In this document: piece by piece, positions 17,505-25,445 of the stretch | Numbering within the stretch: the stretch's first letter is position 1 | Layout of the letters: each line of letters opens with the position of its first letter | NCBI GenBank assembly: GCA_046152925.1 | Contig: JBJXFX010000097.1 | Span: 1-48,386 of the forward strand | DNA: 48,386 bases | Direction: 5' to 3' | DNA from: CAMAUF01 sp046152925 | GTDB taxonomy: Bacteria > Chloroflexota > Dehalococcoidia > Tepidiformales > Tepidiformaceae | Made by a program: the position numbers and the translations under genes | The notes under the pieces: model-generated | The model's input: the letters and a program-made list of their open reading frames with translations, nothing else | Told to the model about the DNA's origin: nothing | Database searches by the model: none

Positions 17505-18329
17505 TCAACGCGGACGACCGCGGACGGCAGCTACCCTACCGGCCCGTGAACTTCGGCTCCCGCTTCTGTGCCACGCCGCCACCGCCTCCCGGTGGTCGTC
17601 CTTGGTCATGCTCACCTCTTCCAGCGCCAGCGACACCGGCAGCACAAGGTTCGAGACCGCCTTGATGAACTTGTTCACCGAAACCTTGCTCGATTGCACC
17701 GCGTAGGGCGCACCTGCCGCGAGGCGCCGGGCCATCGCGAGGCCCTCGTTTAGCGCCTCGCCCTCGTCCACCACCTTGTTCACGAGACCCATCGCGTACG
17801 CTTCTTCGGCCGTCCAGAGGTCGCCCGTCATCAACATCTGCTTCGCGCGGTTGACGCCGACCAGCAGCGGCCAGATGACGGCCCCGCCGTCACCCGCCGT
17901 GATGCCCATCTTGACGTGCGGGTCGCCGATCCGGGCGTTGCGCGAAGCGATGACCACGTCGCAGAGCAGCGCGACGGTCGCGCCGAGCCCGGTCGCCGCG
18001 CCGTTGACCGCCGAGACGATGGGCTTCTCGCAATCGAGCAGGTTGTCCACGATCCGGCGGGCCTCTTGCATCATCGTCATGCCCGTCTTCGGCGCCATGC
18101 GCGCGCCGCCCGAAAAGTCGCCGCCGGCGCAGAAGCCGCGCCCGGCGCCAGTGATGACGGCCGCTCGCACGTCCGGGTCGCTTTGGACGTCGAGCCAGAT
18201 GGTCGTCAGCTCCGAATGGAGCACACCGTTGACCGCGTTCAGCTTCTCCGGCCGGTTCAGCGTCAGCAGGGCGACGCCGTCTGCGCCCTTCTCGATGAGG
18301 ATGTGTTCGTAGTCCTCTTGCTTCAGCAT
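17505..18329 (-). CDS. Crotonase/enoyl-CoA hydratase family, C-terminal frameshift
   Basis: 274 residues as read. Crotonase features: oxyanion-hole segments ITGAGRGFCAGGDF and SAVNGAATGLGATVAL, and CDVVIASRNARIGDPHVKMG. The first catalytic Glu of hydratases (QPE) is His here (DPH), so isomerase or other crotonase chemistry is possible. After DDHREAVAA (about position 17577) the frame goes off-family (WHRSGSRSSRAG); the next frame reads VAQKREPKFTGR followed by a stop at 17536, the standard family ending. One base is therefore missing, either a real lesion or a sequencing error. TGGAGGT precedes ATG 18329. It starts 20 nt after the MBL gene, so it is probably co-transcribed. Confidence 0.85.
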   Translation of the reverse strand: MLKQEDYEHILIEKGADGVALLTLNRPEKLNAVNGVLHSELTTIWLDVQSDPDVRAAVITGAGRGFCAGGDFSGGARMAPKTGMTMMQEARRIVDNLLDCEKPIVSAVNGAATGLGATVALLCDVVIASRNARIGDPHVKMGITAGDGGAVIWPLLVGVNRAKQMLMTGDLWTAEEAYAMGLVNKVVDEGEALNEGLAMARRLAAGAPYAVQSSKVSVNKFIKAVSNLVLPVSLALEEVSMTKDDHREAVAAWHRSGSRSSRAGRVAAVRGRPR

Positions 18330-18349
18330 CGCAGACCTCCAGGTTGGTG

Positions 18350-19288
18350 TTAGGCGATGCAGCGGAGTGGCCGGCCGCCGTTATACTCGACCATCGCGCG
18401 CATCATCTCCATCACGGGGAGCGGCGTCGCCCAAGGCTCGCCGCGAAGCTCCGAGTACGCCCGATGCAGGTTCGGTACGAGCCGCTCGGCATCGGTGAGC
18501 GCAGCATACGGCCCGAGGTCGAGCTCCTTCGCGACTTCCGCCGGGGAAACTCCCGCATCGAGGCCCCGCTTCGCCGCATCGAGCACGAACCTCACATACG
18601 CGCGCACCGCTGCGAACACCTCCGGCCCGCTCACCGGCCCGTGGCCGGGCACGACGACCGCCGGGCCGAGCGCTTCGAACCGGTCCAAGGCCCGCAGCCA
18701 GCCACCGAGCGAGCCAAAGAGGGCGAACGGCGTCCCGCCATTGAAGACGACGTCGCCCGTGAATAAGACGCGCTTTTCGGGGATCCAAACGGCGACATCG
18801 TTCGTCGTGTGGGCGGGCCCCACAAAGAAGAGCTGGAGCTCCAGGTCGTCGACGTAGAGCTTCACCTCGTCGGCGAACGTGACCGTCGGCGGCGTCATCG
18901 GGCAATCGCCGAAGTCGGTGCCAGGGAAGACCGGCGAGGTCCGCGGCCATTGGGCGAGCTTCACCTCGTCCCGGCAGTTCTCATGCGCGACGATCGCGGC
19001 ATCGGCGAAGAGGAAGTTGCCGTTCGTGTGGTCTGCGTGGTGGTGGGTGTTCACCAGCGTCGAAACGCGATGCGGCGTAATCCGCTGGACGGCGGCCTGC
19101 CACGCATGGGCGCGGGCTTCGGTGCCGACGGTGTCGATCACGGTGGCGGTTCGGCTCCCCGGGATGCAGCCGGCGTTGTTCAAAAACCAACTCCCGTCGA
19201 GCTGGATGTAGGCGAAGACCCCGGCGGCCACCTCCTCGATCGTCGGTGGCGGCACGTCCGACCCGTGCAGGACATGTCCGCTGCTCAT
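18350..19288 (-). CDS. MBL-fold metallo-hydrolase
   Basis: 312 residues from ATG 19288, chosen for GGAGGGAG 6-7 nt upstream; an upstream ATG at 19366 would overlap the regulator. Zinc site: THHHADHTNG (HxHxDH), later Asp in LFTGDVVFNGG and His in VVPGHGPVSG. It looks like the MBL subgroup near quinoprotein-relay and glyoxalase II-like hydrolases, often acting on thioesters or lactones. Sandwiched between a SufR-like regulator (41 nt upstream) and a crotonase (20 nt downstream), it may hydrolyse an acyl-CoA or related thioester in the same pathway; that is inference. Confidence 0.87.
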   Translation of the reverse strand: MSSGHVLHGSDVPPPTIEEVAAGVFAYIQLDGSWFLNNAGCIPGSRTATVIDTVGTEARAHAWQAAVQRITPHRVSTLVNTHHHADHTNGNFLFADAAIVAHENCRDEVKLAQWPRTSPVFPGTDFGDCPMTPPTVTFADEVKLYVDDLELQLFFVGPAHTTNDVAVWIPEKRVLFTGDVVFNGGTPFALFGSLGGWLRALDRFEALGPAVVVPGHGPVSGPEVFAAVRAYVRFVLDAAKRGLDAGVSPAEVAKELDLGPYAALTDAERLVPNLHRAYSELRGEPWATPLPVMEMMRAMVEYNGGRPLRCIA

Positions 19289-19329
19289 ACGACGCTCCCT
19301 CCGGACAGCAGTGGCCGGAGTATAGGAGT

Positions 19330-19980
19330 TCAGGACGCGGCGGGCTTCTTCAGTTGATAGCGGCACGAAGCGTCGCCGTTATGCCGCCAGGCGGTCCGCT
19401 CGGCCGTCCAGCCTGGGGCAGACTCCTCGATCAAAATGACCTCCGTGTCGCAGCACGCCGTGAACCGCTGGGCCAAGCTCCAGACGGGGCAGTGCTCCAG
19501 CACGAGCTCGGGAGTTTCGCCCTCTGTTGCGATGAGCGAGGGCATGAATCGCCAGCGGTCCAAGACATCCATCACCGGCCGGAAGGGGACGCCATCGGCT
19601 TCGAACGCTTGGCGCATTTCAGGGAGGAGGCGTTCGCGCTGTTTTCGGAGCGTCTCGACCAGGGCCCGCTCAGCTTCGGCAGGGTCGATTTCTTCGAGGA
19701 TGCTCAGGAGCAGGAATTCGTACCGGTCTGGGAAGAGCCGGCTCGCTCGGTCGGTCGCGCGGAACATTCGCCGGCGCCGGCCTGGGCCCTGGCCCACTTC
19801 GCGGTATTCGACCATCCCATCCAGCGTCAGCGCTGCGATGTGCTGGCGGACGGCGCTCTCCGTGATCTCGAGCTCCACGGCGAGACTAGCAACCGACCCT
19901 TCGCCCCACCGGCGAAGCAGCCGGATGATCTGTGGTCGAGTCGCTGATTGGTCGTCCTTCCGCTCAGTCGGACGCGGCAT
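19330..19980 (-). CDS. SufR-like winged-helix regulator with cysteine cluster
   Basis: 216 residues. N-terminal winged HTH at about 13-75 (IIRLLRRWGEGSVASLAVEL, ITESAVRQHIAALTLDGMVE, basic wing GQGPGRRRRMFRAT). A C-terminal sensor region has C164, C176, C177 and C206. C164-x12-C177 and the distance to C206 reproduce the CX12CX13CX14C frame of SufR iron-sulphur repressors, but the third position (191) is Trp; H163 or H200 could supply a ligand. AGAGG lies 5 nt before ATG. It heads a minus-strand run with the MBL hydrolase and crotonase, which it probably controls together with itself. Confidence 0.8.
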   Translation of the reverse strand: MPRPTERKDDQSATRPQIIRLLRRWGEGSVASLAVELEITESAVRQHIAALTLDGMVEYREVGQGPGRRRRMFRATDRASRLFPDRYEFLLLSILEEIDPAEAERALVETLRKQRERLLPEMRQAFEADGVPFRPVMDVLDRWRFMPSLIATEGETPELVLEHCPVWSLAQRFTACCDTEVILIEESAPGWTAERTAWRHNGDASCRYQLKKPAAS

Positions 19981-20087
19981 AGTCGCCTCTAGTCAGTTGC
20001 GATGCGAGCGCCCGCATTTGCTGACACGGTACAGCATGCACGAGTCGCACGTATAAGAGAACTGGCCGATATCGATGGCCAACCGGC

Positions 20088-21701
20088 TCAAATTCGCCCG
20101 TCACGTCGCCACTTCGCCCAGAAGGCGACGCCAGCGAACGCCGCAACCAGGGCCAGGGCCAGGGCCACGACCAGCGCCGCGGCCGGCGACCGCCCACCGG
20201 GATCCAGGGCCGGCGAGGTCGCCGGTGGCCGCGCCTCAACGGACTCTGGGACCGGCGCATCCGACCCGCAGCGAGCGGTCCCCGGCGTCTCCAGCCGCAA
20301 AAGGTAGGCGTTCACCAGGCCGTCGACACAGTCGTCACGGCCGTACGCCGTGTGCCCCTCGCCGCCGAACGTGATCAGCGAAGCGCCGAGCTGCTCCGCG
20401 ACCGCGGCGCCCCACTCGTAGGGCGTTGCGGGGTCGCCCGTCGTGCTCACGACCACGAGCGGCGGCCCGCTGTAACCGGAGGCCGGGCCCAGCGGGTCGG
20501 GCTTCGCGCCCCAGCGATCGCAGAACAGGCCGTTCGCGACGTAGGCGCCGAAGGTCGGGGCCGTCAGCGCGAATCGGGCAGCGGACTCCTGGTATGCCGG
20601 CCAGGTCGTCGGCAACTTCGTCGCCGCCTGGTCGACGCAGTTCACGGCGAGATTTGCTTCGAACTGATTGCTATAGCGGCCGTCGCGCTGGCGGTCGAAG
20701 TAGGTATCGGTGAGCTGTACGAGACGGCTGGCGTCGCCTTCTAGCGCTTCGGAGATCGCCCGCCCGAGGATGCCCCAAGCAAGCCGCTGATAGAGCGGCG
20801 TGATCAGCCCGTAGAAGGCTTCGCCCTCTCTTGCGGGCCGATCTGCGGTGCGCGCCGGGATGGGCCCTGCATCGGCCCGGCGCAGCAGTTCACGCACGCC
20901 CTCCGCGGGGTCGGCATACCCCTCGATACACGAGCGCTCGGCGCAATCCGCGAGAAAGTTGGCTAACGCCCGCTCGAAGCCTGCGGCCTGGACGAGCGTC
21001 CGCGTGTCCGGGTCCTGCGCGAGGTCGACCGCGCCATCCAACACCATCGCGCGGACGTTGCCGGGGAAGAGCGCGGCGTAGGCCTGGCCGATCTCCGTCC
21101 CATACGAGTAGCCGACGTAGGTCAGGCCGGGGTCGCCCACCGCTTGCCGCATCCGGTCGAGATCGCGAGCAACGTCGTTGGTCCCGAGGTGCGGAAGGAT
21201 GTCGCCGTGGCGGGCTGCGCAAAGCTCGTTCAAGGAACGTTGTTCGCGCGCGAAGGCGTCGAACTCGGCCTCGGAGTCCGGGGCCAGGTCGATTGAGATG
21301 AGCGCTTTCAGGTTGTCGTTGCAGGAGACGGGCGAGCTTTCGCCGATCCCGCGCGGGTCCCAGCCCACGATGTCGAACTTCGCCCGGACCTCATCCGCGA
21401 GCCCTCGCGCCCAGGCGCGGACGAACTCCACCCCGGAGGCGCCCGGCCCGCCGGGGTTGGCGAATAGCGAGCCGATCCGGGCGTCCTGGTCCGTCGCCGG
21501 GAGGCGGATCAGGGCGAGCTCAATGCTCTTCCCACCCCGGTCGTCGTAGTCGAGCGGCACTGCGAAGCGGGCGCAATCGAAGCCACCGCCGCAGGCCCGC
21601 CAGGCGATCGGCTCGCCGTCCGCGGCCGCGGCACGCGGCGCACTCGCGAGCGCAGCACACACAACCATGAGGAGACACAAAAGGAGGGAGCGCACGACCA
21701 C
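20088..21701 (-). CDS. Secreted alpha/beta hydrolase, tripeptidyl-aminopeptidase (TAP) type
   Basis: 537 residues, GTG start (a second GTG at 21695 is possible). Signal peptide 1-27 (LLLCLLMVVCAALAS then APRAAAA). Oxyanion loop NPGGPGASG, nucleophile S199 in GYSYG, acid Asp in STTGDPATPYEWG and His in GEGHTAYG near the C-terminus, with paired Cys typical of the family. A Pro-rich linker and a terminal TM helix (AAALVVALALALVAAFAGVA) with a basic tail KWRRDGR suggest membrane anchoring facing outward. The family removes N-terminal di/tripeptides or hydrolyses related esters. It follows the cyclophilin gene by 48 nt on the same strand. Confidence 0.87.
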   Translation of the reverse strand: MVVRSLLLCLLMVVCAALASAPRAAAADGEPIAWRACGGGFDCARFAVPLDYDDRGGKSIELALIRLPATDQDARIGSLFANPGGPGASGVEFVRAWARGLADEVRAKFDIVGWDPRGIGESSPVSCNDNLKALISIDLAPDSEAEFDAFAREQRSLNELCAARHGDILPHLGTNDVARDLDRMRQAVGDPGLTYVGYSYGTEIGQAYAALFPGNVRAMVLDGAVDLAQDPDTRTLVQAAGFERALANFLADCAERSCIEGYADPAEGVRELLRRADAGPIPARTADRPAREGEAFYGLITPLYQRLAWGILGRAISEALEGDASRLVQLTDTYFDRQRDGRYSNQFEANLAVNCVDQAATKLPTTWPAYQESAARFALTAPTFGAYVANGLFCDRWGAKPDPLGPASGYSGPPLVVVSTTGDPATPYEWGAAVAEQLGASLITFGGEGHTAYGRDDCVDGLVNAYLLRLETPGTARCGSDAPVPESVEARPPATSPALDPGGRSPAAALVVALALALVAAFAGVAFWAKWRRDGRI

Positions 21702-21749
21702 TGTCGTAACAGATCGTCCGGTTAGGCTCGGTTCAACCGCAAGGCCCGG

Positions 21750-22409
21750 TTAGGGCTCTTGCTCGGTAACGATGGCGCGGCTGATGAACATGCCATCCGT
21801 GAGCGCGTCCAGGAGCTCTTCGCCCACGACAACCTTGCCAAACGGGTTCAGGCGCTTGAAGTCCGACCGGTCGCCATCGAACGAGGGATTGTCGCCTGTG
21901 TTGATGAAGAACACGCTCCCGACCTTGTTATCGCGCGCCTGTTTGCCCATCGAAATCATGCCGCGCACGTTCGCGAGGTTGTTCTGGTCGTCTTCGATCG
22001 TGTATCCCGGGCCGGCGCTGCCTCGACCGGTTGGGTCGCCTGCCTGGACATAGGAGCCCTTCTCCACCCGGAAGAAGAGGTTCTTATCGAAAAAGCCCTT
22101 CTGTGCGAGGAAGACAAAGCTGTTGACCACGTCTGGTGCGTGTTCCGGGAAGAGCTGGAATGTGATGTCTCCCGCGTCGGTCCGGAACGTCACGAAGTAG
22201 AGCTTGCCCGGCTTGAGGACCTGGTCCGGAGCCTTGAACTGCTTGTCGGCTGGAATGGTTGCGGCCGGCCGGGTCGGGGTCGGGTCTGTCCCGCCGCCCA
22301 GCGGATTGCAGCCAAGCGCCGCCCCAGCCACCACCATCGCGGCGCAGAGAAGGGTCAGCATCGGCAGTCGGCGGGGCTGGACGCGTGGCATCGTTACTCG
22401 GGATACCAT
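21750..22409 (-). CDS. Cyclophilin-type peptidyl-prolyl isomerase lipoprotein
   Basis: 219 residues. Lipobox GAALGC with lipidated C34 after a hydrophobic run, then a Thr/Pro linker. The cyclophilin core starts near 68 (LYFVTFRTDAGDITFQLFPE), with HAPDVVNSFVFLAQKGFFD, FFRVEKGSYVQAGDPTGRG, ISMGKQARDNKVGSVFFINT and NPFGKVVVGEELLDAL. These match bacterial cyclophilin-like PPIases; some active-site residues vary, so catalytic strength is uncertain. GGAG lies 8 nt upstream of ATG 22409. It likely assists folding of exported proteins and may share a transcript with the TAP hydrolase. Confidence 0.88.
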   Translation of the reverse strand: MVSRVTMPRVQPRRLPMLTLLCAAMVVAGAALGCNPLGGGTDPTPTRPAATIPADKQFKAPDQVLKPGKLYFVTFRTDAGDITFQLFPEHAPDVVNSFVFLAQKGFFDKNLFFRVEKGSYVQAGDPTGRGSAGPGYTIEDDQNNLANVRGMISMGKQARDNKVGSVFFINTGDNPSFDGDRSDFKRLNPFGKVVVGEELLDALTDGMFISRAIVTEQEP

Positions 22410-22527
22410 ACACCGTGCTCCGGCGGAAGGCCTGGACCCTCCACGCCTTTCCTCGTTCTATTGCCTACAGCACGAGCACCGTACCTTCCGGGAGATCTTC
22501 TTCACTGGAGCCCAGCCGTTGTCCCGC

Positions 22528-23727
22528 ATGCGCTTTGGCGTCTTTCTCGCCCCACATCACCCCATTGGCGAGCACCCGACCCTCCAAATCCGGCGTGACG
22601 TTGAGCTCGTCGAGCACCTCGACCGGCTTGGCTTCGACGAGTTCTGGGCGGGCGAACACCACAGCGGCGGCTGGGAGACCATCGGGTCTCCCGAGCTTTT
22701 TCTCGCGGCCGCCGGCGAACGCACGCAGCGCATCCGTCTCGGCACGGGCGTCGTCTCGCTCCCCTACCATCACCCCTTCAACGTCGCCATGCGGATCACG
22801 CAGCTCGACCACCTCACCCGCGGGCGCGCGATGCTCGGCGTCGGGCCCGGCGCGCTGCCGTCCGACGCGCACATGCTCGGGATCGACCCCGCAACCCAGC
22901 GCGACCGCATGGACGAGGCGACCGGCGTCATCCAGCGCCTGCTCCGCGGCGAACGCGTCACCTACACCTGCGACTGGTTCGAACTGCACGACGCCAAGCT
23001 CCAGATCCTTCCGCTGCAAGAAGAGCTGCCGATGGTCTCGGCATCGTCGCTCAGCCCGGCCGGGATGAAGGTCGCGGGGAAGTACGGCATCGGCGTCATC
23101 TCCGTGGCGAGCTACACCGAAGAAGGCCTCGCCGCGTTGCCGACCCAGTGGGGCTTCGGCGAGACCTACGCCGCCGAGAACGGCCAAACCATGGACCGCG
23201 ACAGTTGGCGCATCCTCCTCCAATACCACCTCGCCCCGACGCGCGAACAGGCCTTCGCCGAAGTGGCCGAAGGGGCCAAGCGCTGGCACAACGAATACAA
23301 CGTCGGCATCCTCGGCCGCCCCAAGACCAACCCGATCGAAGACGGCGCCGCCTTCGTGCGGAACATGACCCGCGGCGGCGGGACCGTCTTCGGCACGCCC
23401 GACGACATGGTGGCGAACATCGAACGGCTCGTGCAGCACTCTGGCGGCTTCGGCACGCTGCTCGGCTTCGCCCACGATTGGGCCGACCGCGAGGCGATGC
23501 TGCGCAGCTACGACCTCTTCGCCCGCTACGTCATCCCCCGCGTCCAGGGCTTGTTGCGCACAGTCGACGAGTCGGCCGCCTGGGTGAGCGCGAACAAACA
23601 CGAGCTGATGGAGGGCTCTTCGCAGGCGATCCTCAAGGCGGTGCGTGAGCACAACGCCACCCACCCGCGCCAGCAACGGGACGAATCGGTGGTCACCGGC
23701 CCCGGCGGCTTCAGCCCGAAGGGGTAG
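22528..23727 (+). CDS. LLM-class flavin-dependent oxidoreductase (second copy)
   Basis: 399 residues, luciferase-like barrel: MRFGVFLAPHHPIGEHP, WAGEHHSGGWETIGSPELFL, GTGVVSLPYHHPFNVAMRI and GRAMLGVGPGALPSDAHMLG. It is closer to bacterial luciferase/limonene-monooxygenase types than the copy at 6348. ATG 22528 has no close Shine-Dalgarno; an in-frame TTG at 22519 lies 8 nt after GGAG and may be the true start (three extra residues). The C-terminal region (HELMEGSSQAILKAVREHNA) is an extra helical tail. It is divergent from the cyclophilin gene across a 118-nt gap. Confidence 0.88.
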   Translation: MRFGVFLAPHHPIGEHPTLQIRRDVELVEHLDRLGFDEFWAGEHHSGGWETIGSPELFLAAAGERTQRIRLGTGVVSLPYHHPFNVAMRITQLDHLTRGRAMLGVGPGALPSDAHMLGIDPATQRDRMDEATGVIQRLLRGERVTYTCDWFELHDAKLQILPLQEELPMVSASSLSPAGMKVAGKYGIGVISVASYTEEGLAALPTQWGFGETYAAENGQTMDRDSWRILLQYHLAPTREQAFAEVAEGAKRWHNEYNVGILGRPKTNPIEDGAAFVRNMTRGGGTVFGTPDDMVANIERLVQHSGGFGTLLGFAHDWADREAMLRSYDLFARYVIPRVQGLLRTVDESAAWVSANKHELMEGSSQAILKAVREHNATHPRQQRDESVVTGPGGFSPKG

Positions 23728-23747
23728 GAGGGGTCACGGCGGCGGGG

Positions 23748-23753
23748 TAGCAT
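23748..23753 (+). promoter_or_regulatory. -10 box TAGCAT before a 5-codon leader ORF
   Basis: TAGCAT, 6 nt (tgcaac), then ATG 23760, which opens a 5-codon frame rather than the main gene. Confidence 0.45.
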
Positions 23754-23759
23754 TGCAAC

Positions 23760-23777
23760 ATGGAGAGGGCGCCGTGA
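23760..23777 (+). CDS. Five-codon leader peptide MERAP
   Basis: ATG-GAG-AGG-GCG-CCG-TGA. Its stop overlaps the Uma2 GTG start as GTGA, and its codons 2-3 (GGAGAGG) form the Shine-Dalgarno of the Uma2 gene. The layout predicts a leaderless minicistron that translationally feeds the downstream gene. Confidence 0.35.
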   Translation: MERAP

Positions 23778-24340
23778 GCCTGCCTGTCATTGGCGGTCGG
23801 GTCACGCCCGAAGAGCTGCTCGAAATGGAGGGCGCCTACGAGCTACTCGAAGGGAAGCTCGTCGAGCGTTGGGCGAGCCGCTCCTCGATGCTCACCAGTC
23901 TGAATGTCGCGCGGATCGTGAGCGGCTTCCTCGAACGGTTCCCGATCGGCGAACTCTACGGTTCCGGACTCGGCATCCGGGTCTTCCGCGACCGAGACCG
24001 CGTGAGAAAGGCCAGCCTCAGCTTCGTCCGGACCTCCCGCATCCCCGCCGGGGACTTTGGCTTCCTCGAGGTCCCGCCCGACCTGGTGATCGAAGTCCTT
24101 TCGCCCTCTAACAGGGGGGGCGAGATGCGCCTCAAGATCCAAGAATGGCTCGACAACGGCGTCGCCGAGGCCTGGCTTCTCTACCCGCTCAGCCGCGAAA
24201 TCTACGTGTACCGGAACGACGCCCCGACCCGCGTCCTGACAGCGAGCGACCCGATCGAGAGCCCCAGCATCCTTCCCGGCTTCATGGCGACCGTCGCGGA
24301 TCTCTTTCCGGCGACCCTCCCGGCGCCCGCAATCCCCTGA
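23774..24340 (+). CDS. Uma2 family protein lacking the catalytic Asp
   Basis: 188 residues from GTG 23774 (GGAGAGG upstream). Family landmarks: VTPEELLEMEGAYELLEGKL, PPDLVIEVLSPSNRGGEM (Glu kept) and LKIQEWLDNGVAEAWLL (Lys kept). In the strand that normally reads 'R-x-PD-x-xFV' this protein has VRKASLSFV, so both Pro and the metal-binding Asp are gone (Ala-Ser). It is probably catalytically impaired, perhaps a regulatory or degenerating paralog. It is followed 43 nt later by the LigD-type polymerase gene. Confidence 0.82.
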   Translation: MSLPVIGGRVTPEELLEMEGAYELLEGKLVERWASRSSMLTSLNVARIVSGFLERFPIGELYGSGLGIRVFRDRDRVRKASLSFVRTSRIPAGDFGFLEVPPDLVIEVLSPSNRGGEMRLKIQEWLDNGVAEAWLLYPLSREIYVYRNDAPTRVLTASDPIESPSILPGFMATVADLFPATLPAPAIP

Positions 24341-24371
24341 CGCGGGCATTGCCGCGCCCACACCCTTCGCA

Positions 24372-24377
24372 TACCGT
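24372..24377 (+). promoter_or_regulatory. -10 box TACCGT, leaderless promoter
   Basis: TTGCCG, 17 nt, TACCGT, 6 nt (gacggg), GTG 24384. This is one of the few sites here where a -35-like hexamer is also visible. Confidence 0.5.
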
Positions 24378-24383
24378 GACGGG

Positions 24384-25445
24384 GTGGCGAAGGACGACCT
24401 CACCCTTGATGTCGGCGGCCGGCCGGTCACGGTGACGAACCCAGGGAAGGTCTTCTTTCCCAAGATGGGTTACACCAAGCTCGACCTCGTGAACTACTTC
24501 ATCGCCGTGGGCGAGGGCGCGATCCGCGGCATCTACGACCGCCCCGCCGTCCTCAAGCGTTTCGTCAACGGCGCAAGCGAGCCGCCCTTCTTCCAGAAGC
24601 GCGCTCCCGAAGGCCCAGCCTGGGTGACGACAGCCCACGTCGCCTTCCCCAGCGGGCGGACCGCGGACCTCGCCGTGACGAAGGAGGTCGCCGGCGTCTG
24701 CTGGATGGCGAACCTCGGCTGCCTGGACCTCAACCCCTGGCCCGTGCGCTCCGGCGACGTCGACCACCCCGACGAGCTCCGCGTCGACCTCGACCCCACG
24801 CCTGAAGCGGACTGGGCGATGGTCCGCGAAGTCGCCCGCACGGTGAACGAGGTGCTCACGGACCTCGGGTACATCGGCTTCCCAAAGACGAGCGGCTCGC
24901 GTGGGATCCACGTCAACGTCCGGATCGAGGCCAAGTGGGGCTTCCAAGAGGTGCGCCGCTGCGCCCTCGCCCTCGGCCGCGAAGTCGAACGCCGCGTCCC
25001 CGCGCTCGCGACCACCAAGTGGTGGAAGGAAGAGCGCCACGGCGTCTTCCTCGACTACAACCAGAACGCCCGCGACCGCACCGTCGCCTCGGCCTACAGC
25101 GTCCGCCCAACGCCCGATGCCCGCGTCTCCGCCCCGTTCTTCTGGCAAGACCTCGACGCCGTCGAGCTCGGAGACTTCACGCTCGCGACCGTGCCAAAGC
25201 GGTACAGGGAGCAAGGCGACCCCGGCGCGGCGATCGACGATCGCGCTTTCTCGCTGGAGCCGCTGCTGGAACTCGTCGCCCGGCAAGAGACCGAGGGCCT
25301 GGGCGAGGCGCCGCTGCCGCCGCACTACCCCAAGGAAGAGAACGAGCCCCGCCGCGTCCAGCCAAGCAAGGCGCGGAAAGAGCCGCTCGACATCGGGCCG
25401 CCCTCGCCGCCACGCCCGCGCCGGCCCCGCAAGACCGAAAGCTAG
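24384..25445 (+). CDS. LigD-type primase-polymerase (stand-alone Pol domain)
   Basis: 353 residues of the archaeo-eukaryotic primase fold found in LigD: LTNPGK-type opening (VTVTNPGKVFFPKMGYTK), catalytic D135 and D137 in ELRVDLDP, SGSRGIHV at 170-177, DYNQNARDRTVASAYSVRP with the third acidic residue (D in FLDYNQ), and the terminal PKRY. It fills and primes broken DNA ends in non-homologous end joining using NTPs or dNTPs. Here it is a single domain with a basic Pro/Arg tail and no ligase or phosphoesterase domain; no Ku or ligase gene lies in the window. It shares a CTAG with the convergent Uma2 gene as overlapping stops. Confidence 0.9.
   Translation: MAKDDLTLDVGGRPVTVTNPGKVFFPKMGYTKLDLVNYFIAVGEGAIRGIYDRPAVLKRFVNGASEPPFFQKRAPEGPAWVTTAHVAFPSGRTADLAVTKEVAGVCWMANLGCLDLNPWPVRSGDVDHPDELRVDLDPTPEADWAMVREVARTVNEVLTDLGYIGFPKTSGSRGIHVNVRIEAKWGFQEVRRCALALGREVERRVPALATTKWWKEERHGVFLDYNQNARDRTVASAYSVRPTPDARVSAPFFWQDLDAVELGDFTLATVPKRYREQGDPGAAIDDRAFSLEPLLELVARQETEGLGEAPLPPHYPKEENEPRRVQPSKARKEPLDIGPPSPPRPRRPRKTES

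Noticed and set aside
21718..21754. Direct repeat CCGGTTAGG, two copies 28 bp apart
   Set aside because: One copy lies over the cyclophilin stop codon; two 9-mers are weak evidence for an operator.
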